Source: Paenibacillus endophyticus (GTDB lineage Bacteria; Bacillota; Bacilli; Paenibacillales; Paenibacillaceae). From it: 64,000 bases of DNA. The number at the start of each line of letters is the position of its first letter. Position 1 is the stretch's first letter. The notes under the pieces were generated by a model. The model did no database searches. It was not told the origin of the DNA and was given only the letters and a program-made list of their open reading frames with translations. The stretch is from positions 186,001 to 250,000 of the forward strand of contig NZ_JACHXW010000006.1 in NCBI RefSeq assembly GCF_014192395.1, given 5' to 3'. A program made the position numbers and the translations under genes. Below, piece after piece: positions 61,948 through 64,000 of this stretch.

Positions 61948-63059
61948 TTTCTCTTGTAAATATCGTAAAAGACTATGATGGGAAGCAAATGGGAAGCCGG
62001 GCGGTTGACGGCTTGAATCTCGAAATTGCCAAGGGTGAATTTGTTGCGCTGCTAGGCCCTTCTGGCTGTGGAAAGACGACAACGCTCATGATGCTGGCGG
62101 GGCTGCTGAAGCCGACGTCCGGTGAAATCTATTTCAAGGATAAGCTTGTCAATCATGTGGAACCAAAGGACCGGAATATCGGGATGGTGTTCCAGTCCTA
62201 TGCGCTTTATCCCCATTTGACGGTTCGCGACAATATTGCTTTCCCGCTTCGCGAGAGAAAAATGGCTAAGAAGGACGCATACGAGCGTGCACACGCAACA
62301 AGCAAAATATTGCAAATCGACCACCTGCTTGACCGCAAGCCATCACAGCTGTCAGGCGGTCAGCAGCAGCGTGTCGCTATGGCGCGCGCGTTGTCCAAGG
62401 ATCCGGAAATTCTGCTGCTGGATGAGCCGATGTCCAATCTGGACTCGCGATTAAAGCTTGATGTAAGGGATGAAATCCGCAAAATCCAACGCAAATTAGG
62501 AGTCACAACGATTATTGTTACGCATGACCAGGAGGAGGCTCTAGCAATCTCTGATCGCGTAGCGATTCTGAACGGCGGGAAAATTCAGCAATACGCCCCT
62601 CCGAGTGAGCTTTTCAATCATCCTTCAAATCTGTTTGTCGGCAGCTTTCTAGGGAATCCGCCTATGAACCTGATTGACGGAGTCGTTGAAACGAGAGGCG
62701 AACAACAGTGGATAAAGACGATGTTATTCGAGCTGGAAATACCTCAGTCGCGCAGGCTGGAGGAGCAGCATATGGGGAAAGAGGTTAAGCTTGGCGTACG
62801 TCCGCATGATTTGTTCATTACGGAGCAGCCGACTGAAGCTGCGATTAAGCTGCAAATAGATCTTATCGAGCATCTCGGCAACGGGCAATTAATCAAGCTG
62901 ACGGATCCCGCCGGGCAATCCGACATGATGATTCGTCTTCTGACGGATAATGAGAAGCAGTTAAAGGAGCACGAAACGCTCTCGGTCGGCATAAGGCCGC
63001 ATAAGTTTCACCTGTTCGATATGACGGACGAAGGGCGTAATCTGTTGCAATTTCAATAG
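61944..63059 (+). CDS. ABC importer ATPase, MsmK/UgpC type (AEP cluster)
   Basis: A 371-residue ATPase with Walker A GPSGCGKTT (about 38-46), Q-loop MVFQSYALYPHLTVRDN, signature QLSGGQQQRVAMARAL, Walker B ILLLDEPMSNLDSRL and the switch His in IVTHDQEEALA. The C-terminal TOBE-type extension (about 240-371) is normal length for the MalK/UgpC/MsmK class. Unlike the LplB/YtcP importer at 35 kb, this system has its own ATPase. The overlapping ATGA start ties it to permease 2. Confidence 0.93.
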   Translation: MISLVNIVKDYDGKQMGSRAVDGLNLEIAKGEFVALLGPSGCGKTTTLMMLAGLLKPTSGEIYFKDKLVNHVEPKDRNIGMVFQSYALYPHLTVRDNIAFPLRERKMAKKDAYERAHATSKILQIDHLLDRKPSQLSGGQQQRVAMARALSKDPEILLLDEPMSNLDSRLKLDVRDEIRKIQRKLGVTTIIVTHDQEEALAISDRVAILNGGKIQQYAPPSELFNHPSNLFVGSFLGNPPMNLIDGVVETRGEQQWIKTMLFELEIPQSRRLEEQHMGKEVKLGVRPHDLFITEQPTEAAIKLQIDLIEHLGNGQLIKLTDPAGQSDMMIRLLTDNEKQLKEHETLSVGIRPHKFHLFDMTDEGRNLLQFQ

Positions 63060-63077
63060 AATGAGAAGGAGTATAGA

Positions 63078-63881
63078 ATGACAATACCTAATTTTTTGAT
63101 TGATCAGCATGTACATTCATCCTATTCGCCCGACTCGAGCTCAACGCTTGCAGAGATTGTCCAATATGCAATTGCACGGGGGAAGCCTGCTATCGTGACG
63201 ACAGACCATTTGGAGTATGATTGCAAATATTTCAAGCAAGACGTGGATATTGACTGGGAGAGCTACAATAAAGAAGTGGAAGAGCTATCAAGGCGCTATG
63301 CCGTAGAGATTCGAAAAGGCATTGAGGTCGGCTTTCGAAGCGATTATAAGGATGTCATAAACGATTATTTGGCCCAGCACGTATTTGACGTCATTTTGTT
63401 GTCTGCGCATAATGACGGGAGACTGGATTTCTCAGAAAAGGCGTTTCATGATTTGCCGATCCAGCAAAGGCTTAGGCATTATTTTACACATGTAAGAGAG
63501 GCTGTCGACCAGATGGACAATTACGATATCGTTGCCCATTTGGATTATGTGGTGAGATATACGATATTTCCGGTGCACGAAGAGGATATCGCGGCATGCA
63601 AGCCTGTTTTGTACGATATATTAAAGCTAATCATAGAGAAGCAAAAGGTGCTGGAGCTGAATACAACCGGATTGTATCGACAAGGCTGGATTCATCCTCA
63701 TTCGTATATACTTGATATGTATGTGGATTTAGGCGGCAGAGCCGTATCGATCGGTTCAGATGCACATCAGGTGGGGCATATCGAGCAAGGCTTTGAAGAA
63801 GCGATTGAGCTGCTGCACGGCAAAGGCATTCGAGAGGTTGTGCAGTTTAAGGGGAGAGCGCCTTATTTGGTGTCTATATAG
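63078..63881 (+). CDS. PHP-domain phosphoesterase 3, HisJ-like (AEP cluster)
   Basis: A 267-residue PHP protein of the histidinol-phosphatase (HisJ) type. Metal ligands show in LIDQHVHSSYSPDSS (His11, His13), VTTDHLEYD, LLSAHNDGR, YDIVAHLDYVVRY and SIGSDAHQVGHIEQGFEEA. It differs from the two paralogues at 53352 and 54329. HisJ relatives include true histidinol phosphatases and other phosphomonoesterases. Here no his genes are near, and it closes the AEP importer operon 18 bases after the ATPase, so an intracellular phosphate or phosphonate ester is a likelier substrate. Confidence 0.85.
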   Translation: MTIPNFLIDQHVHSSYSPDSSSTLAEIVQYAIARGKPAIVTTDHLEYDCKYFKQDVDIDWESYNKEVEELSRRYAVEIRKGIEVGFRSDYKDVINDYLAQHVFDVILLSAHNDGRLDFSEKAFHDLPIQQRLRHYFTHVREAVDQMDNYDIVAHLDYVVRYTIFPVHEEDIAACKPVLYDILKLIIEKQKVLELNTTGLYRQGWIHPHSYILDMYVDLGGRAVSIGSDAHQVGHIEQGFEEAIELLHGKGIREVVQFKGRAPYLVSI

Positions 63882-63887
63882 TCCTAT

Positions 63888-63937
63888 AAAAACGAGGCAT
63901 ATTCTGAGTTCTTGAGCTCAGCATATGCCTCGTTTTT
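63888..63937 (+). terminator. Terminator of the AEP importer operon
   Basis: AAAAACGAGGCATAT pairs with ATATGCCTCGTTTTT around an inner CTGAG/CTCAG stem and is followed by a T-run. The last 60 bases of the window show nothing recognisable. Confidence 0.9.
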
Positions 63938-64000
63938 GATCCATGCAACATTCATGATAGGCATTTTTGTATGAATACAGTCGTTTTTATTTATTTCTTA

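Noticed and set aside
63078..63881. Histidine biosynthesis gene hisJ
   Set aside because: The fold matches HisJ-type PHP proteins, but no histidine genes are nearby and the gene closes the AEP importer operon, so a biosynthetic role is not assumed.

Overview
The window reads as chromosome from a Paenibacillus-like Firmicute. The reasons are strong AGGAGG-type ribosome binding sites, SLH-domain surface proteins, a YesN/YesM two-component pair next to LplB/YtcP-type permeases, FadR-type GntR regulators and many Rho-independent terminators. Base composition changes by region (judged by eye): AT-rich from 1 to about 25 kb, clearly GC-richer from about 25.8 to 44.8 kb, and intermediate after that. 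This suggests a mosaic with acquired blocks.

Region 1 (1-6.8 kb) is a defence island. It holds the 3' end of a type III restriction (Res) gene and then a three-gene unit of Cap4-type nuclease, small middle protein and SMC/Rad50-like ATPase, which matches a Lamassu (ABC three-component) system. Region 2 (6.8-25.7 kb) is a surface-protein island. It is bracketed by transposase remnants (IS3-like on the left, IS66-like on the right) and by two diverged copies of a roughly 250-bp sequence with features of a tyrosine-recombinase attachment site. It encodes an orphan OmpR-type response regulator, a secreted clostripain-family (C11) protease, a 2276-residue Ig-repeat protein, a dockerin-bearing giant protein and a cohesin-SLH protein. 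All three transcription units start from promoters with the same motif at identical spacing, so I infer one regulon run by the orphan regulator. The protein content predicts a cohesin-dockerin complex held on the S-layer or cell wall.

Region 3 (25.8-44.8 kb) is a carbohydrate-utilisation locus. An SLH-anchored beta-helix (pectate-lyase-like) enzyme is followed by a YesN/YesM pair, two LplB/YtcP-type permeases, a solute-binding lipoprotein, a second paralogous beta-helix enzyme carrying CBM6-like domains, and a TIM-barrel glycosidase-like protein. Region 4 (45-47.5 kb) has an intact dus gene facing a stretch of gene debris: a GntR tail, a glcD-like piece with an in-frame stop, and a truncated PAF-acetylhydrolase-like piece. 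Region 5 (47.5-50.3 kb) is a galactonate module of GntR regulator, KDPGal aldolase and galactonate dehydratase, without the kinase.

Region 6 (50.7-64 kb) is a 2-aminoethylphosphonate (AEP) locus. A MATE transporter and a DeoR regulator precede two PHP phosphoesterases, PhnW, PhnX and a PbfA-like lyase, tightly overlapped as an operon. A sugar-type (CUT1) ABC importer with its own ATPase and a third PHP protein follow. Pairing a sugar-type importer and three PHP hydrolases with AEP catabolism suggests uptake and hydrolysis of a phosphonate conjugate. That function is an inference, not shown by the sequence.
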